Part shown: piece after piece, positions 62,657 through 64,000 of the stretch | Layout of the letters: each line of letters begins with the position of its first letter | How positions within the stretch are numbered: position 1 is the first letter of the stretch | Source: Polaromonas sp. | GTDB lineage: Bacteria; Pseudomonadota; Gammaproteobacteria; Burkholderiales; Burkholderiaceae_C | NCBI RefSeq assembly: GCF_016185115.1 | Contig: NZ_JACPOF010000021.1 | Span: 62,001 to 126,000 of the forward strand | Length of the DNA stretch: 64,000 bases | Direction of reading: 5' to 3' | Translations under genes and position numbers: made by a program | Notes under the pieces: generated by a model | What the model saw: only the letters and a program-made list of their open reading frames with translations | Told to the model about the DNA's origin: nothing | Database searches by the model: none

Positions 62657-63976
62657 TTGAGCCTCAGCAAGCAACTCGTTGATTGGGCTTTAGCGCAGCG
62701 CGCGTACGGCCTTGATGCAGCTATTGAACGCAAAACTCGCTTGCACTGCGCCGACAACATCGGCATTGCCATTGCTGCGCGCGCCAGAAGCCCTATTGCT
62801 GGGCAGCTCCGCAAGGCACTGGACGGCGCGGAGGCGCTGTCCCCGGCCTCGTTTGCCTTTGCCGCTTCCGCGCACAGTCATATGCTGGACTTTGACGATG
62901 TGCACGACATGGCGCGTGTCCATCCGACGGCGGTGACCATGCCGGCTGCACTGGCTGTCTTGCCGCTTTCATCAGCCGGTGGGCGCGAGGTCCTGGAGGC
63001 GGTTGCCCTGAGCAACGAGCTCGCCTGCCGGCTGGGCATGATCTGGTTGCCAAGCGGGGGAGGCCCGGGCAGCGACTGGTTTTTGACGCAGCTTTTCGGC
63101 TACTTTTCGGCCGCACTCTCGGCCTCCCTGGTGCTGGGACTGGACGCAGCGCAAACGCAGTCTGCCATTGGGCTTGCCTATATGCAGGCTGCCGGCGGAA
63201 AGGAAGCTGGCGTAGGCGCGGGCGGCACGGCCCGCGCCATTTACCCTGCGTTTGCCGCCATGGGTGGCGTTCAGGCGGCCTTGCTTGCGCGGTCGGGTGT
63301 GCAGGGCCCGCCTACCGCGCTGGACGGCAAGGCGGGTTTCTTTCACCTGTATTTCGGCCGCCAGCTAGACAGCGGACAGACCGCTCAGCTTCTTGCACCG
63401 CATGGATGGTTCTGGCAGGACACCTGTTTCAAGCTCTGGCCTTGCTGCAGGCATTCGCATCCCTATGTCGTGGCTGCCCAGGCGCTCGGGGCGGGCGTCG
63501 ACGTACAGAACATTGAAAGGGTCGTAGTCCGGGTGAATCCCACTGCCGCCAAGTTATGCACGCCCATCGAGCAACGCAGGCGCCCCCAGACACTGCAGGA
63601 TGCCAAGTACAGCATCCCTTTCCTCGTGGCACTGGCTTTGACCAGGCGTGAAGTCAGCCTGCAGTCGCTTGACGAATCTTCCTTGACTGACCCGCAGGTG
63701 CTGGCAGTCGCGCAATGTGTAGCCATCGAAAACACAGGCCATGATGAACCGGGCATGCCACACGCAAGCATCACATTGACCAGCCGGCCCGAGGGTGCCG
63801 GCCGAACGTTCGAGTTGCCTTTTGCCGAGCCCCAGGGCGAAGATATGTTGCACACCAAATTTTCAGCCTGCATGGCCTACGCAGGCTGGACACCCGCACA
63901 GGCTGCCGGAATGTGGGCATGCGTGCAGGCGCTGGACGTTTCCGGGCTGGAGAAGATCCGCGGCCTGATGGCCTGA
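62657..63976 (+). CDS. MmgE/PrpD-family protein
   Basis: A 439-residue protein of the family that includes 2-methylcitrate dehydratase and cis-aconitate decarboxylase. HMLDFDDVHDMARVHPTAVTMPAALAV near residue 76 carries the typical HxxDFDD and HP motifs, and a later GWFWQDTCFKLWPCCRHSHPYVVAA matches the family's KxxPCCxxxH segment. Start TTG 62657 is used because there is no in-frame ATG near. It probably dehydrates or decarboxylates a small carboxylate in this block. It is shorter than PrpD (about 480) and not linked to prpBC. Confidence 0.82.
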   Translation: MSLSKQLVDWALAQRAYGLDAAIERKTRLHCADNIGIAIAARARSPIAGQLRKALDGAEALSPASFAFAASAHSHMLDFDDVHDMARVHPTAVTMPAALAVLPLSSAGGREVLEAVALSNELACRLGMIWLPSGGGPGSDWFLTQLFGYFSAALSASLVLGLDAAQTQSAIGLAYMQAAGGKEAGVGAGGTARAIYPAFAAMGGVQAALLARSGVQGPPTALDGKAGFFHLYFGRQLDSGQTAQLLAPHGWFWQDTCFKLWPCCRHSHPYVVAAQALGAGVDVQNIERVVVRVNPTAAKLCTPIEQRRRPQTLQDAKYSIPFLVALALTRREVSLQSLDESSLTDPQVLAVAQCVAIENTGHDEPGMPHASITLTSRPEGAGRTFELPFAEPQGEDMLHTKFSACMAYAGWTPAQAAGMWACVQALDVSGLEKIRGLMA

Positions 63977-63980
63977 GGGC

Positions 63981-63998
63981 TCACGGTCCTTGCCGTGA
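63981..63998 (+). terminator. Hairpin after the MmgE/PrpD gene, cut by the window end
   Basis: TCACGG and CCGTGA form a perfect six-pair stem with a six-base loop directly after the stop codon. Any T-run would lie beyond base 64000, so terminator function is only probable. Confidence 0.45.
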
Positions 63999-64000
63999 TG

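Noticed and set aside
1..64000. tRNA, rRNA, CRISPR, prophage or transposase genes
   Set aside because: None was recognised on reading the gaps between genes; no regularly spaced repeats and no recombinase-like product were seen.

Overview
The window is GC-rich, densely coded DNA that looks like the chromosome of a Burkholderiales bacterium, most likely a Comamonadaceae member (Polaromonas/Rhodoferax-like). This inference rests on several things: betaproteobacterial gene orders (rsmG-mnmG next to parA-parB; hpf-ptsN-hprK; fur divergent from bamE-dapB-exbB-exbD-leuS-lptE-holA; gshA-kup-gshB), the class of glutamate-cysteine ligase, four tripartite-tricarboxylate (Bug) solute-binding proteins with no membrane partners, and dispersed intergenic repeats of a kind I associate with Comamonadaceae. 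I saw no tRNA, rRNA, CRISPR array, transposase or prophage gene.

Layout. 1-4.6 kb: the tail of a GlcD-type oxidase, then a LysR regulator divergent from an AtuA-like/Bug/SDR catabolic operon. 4.6-10.5 kb: the chromosome-partition region on the minus strand (parB, a small hydrolase, parA, a LysE exporter, rsmG, mnmG), with three parS-like sites inside the rsmG and mnmG coding sequences. 10.5-15 kb: a Phd/VapC-type toxin-antitoxin pair with an operator-like repeat, a Bug protein, a secreted protein, and a translationally coupled class II aldolase/BASS transporter pair. 15-25 kb: core genes (hpf, ptsN, hprK, fur, bamE, dapB, exbB, exbD, leuS, lptE, holA). 25-30 kb: a three-gene YhiI-RbbA-YhhJ-type ABC exporter between holA and proA. 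30-37 kb: proA, gshA, kup, gshB and a class II amidotransferase.

37-54 kb is a mixed region: a DHA2 exporter, a tautomerase, a zinc metallopeptidase, a spermidine-synthase-like protein, a possible GIY-YIG protein, a large DUF1631 protein, a membrane phosphoesterase, an EF-hand protein, a cobalamin adenosyltransferase, a methyltransferase, a thioesterase, an AsmA-like protein, a nucleobase permease, and a TetR gene next to a hydrolase operon. A 37-codon gene at 53211-53324 heads the hydrolase operon. Near-identical palindromes precede both the TetR gene and this operon.

54-64 kb: acetoacetyl-CoA synthetase, then an accessory catabolic block with two Bug proteins, a flavoprotein dehydrogenase, its own ETF beta/alpha pair, an Asp/Glu-racemase-fold protein lacking the second catalytic cysteine, and an MmgE/PrpD protein. 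This block is my best candidate for an undescribed pathway. The other notable unexplained signal is a repeat family (12.4, 31.4 and 45.0 kb) carrying an 18-bp GTTAA-N8-TTAAC motif and, in two copies, a second palindrome.
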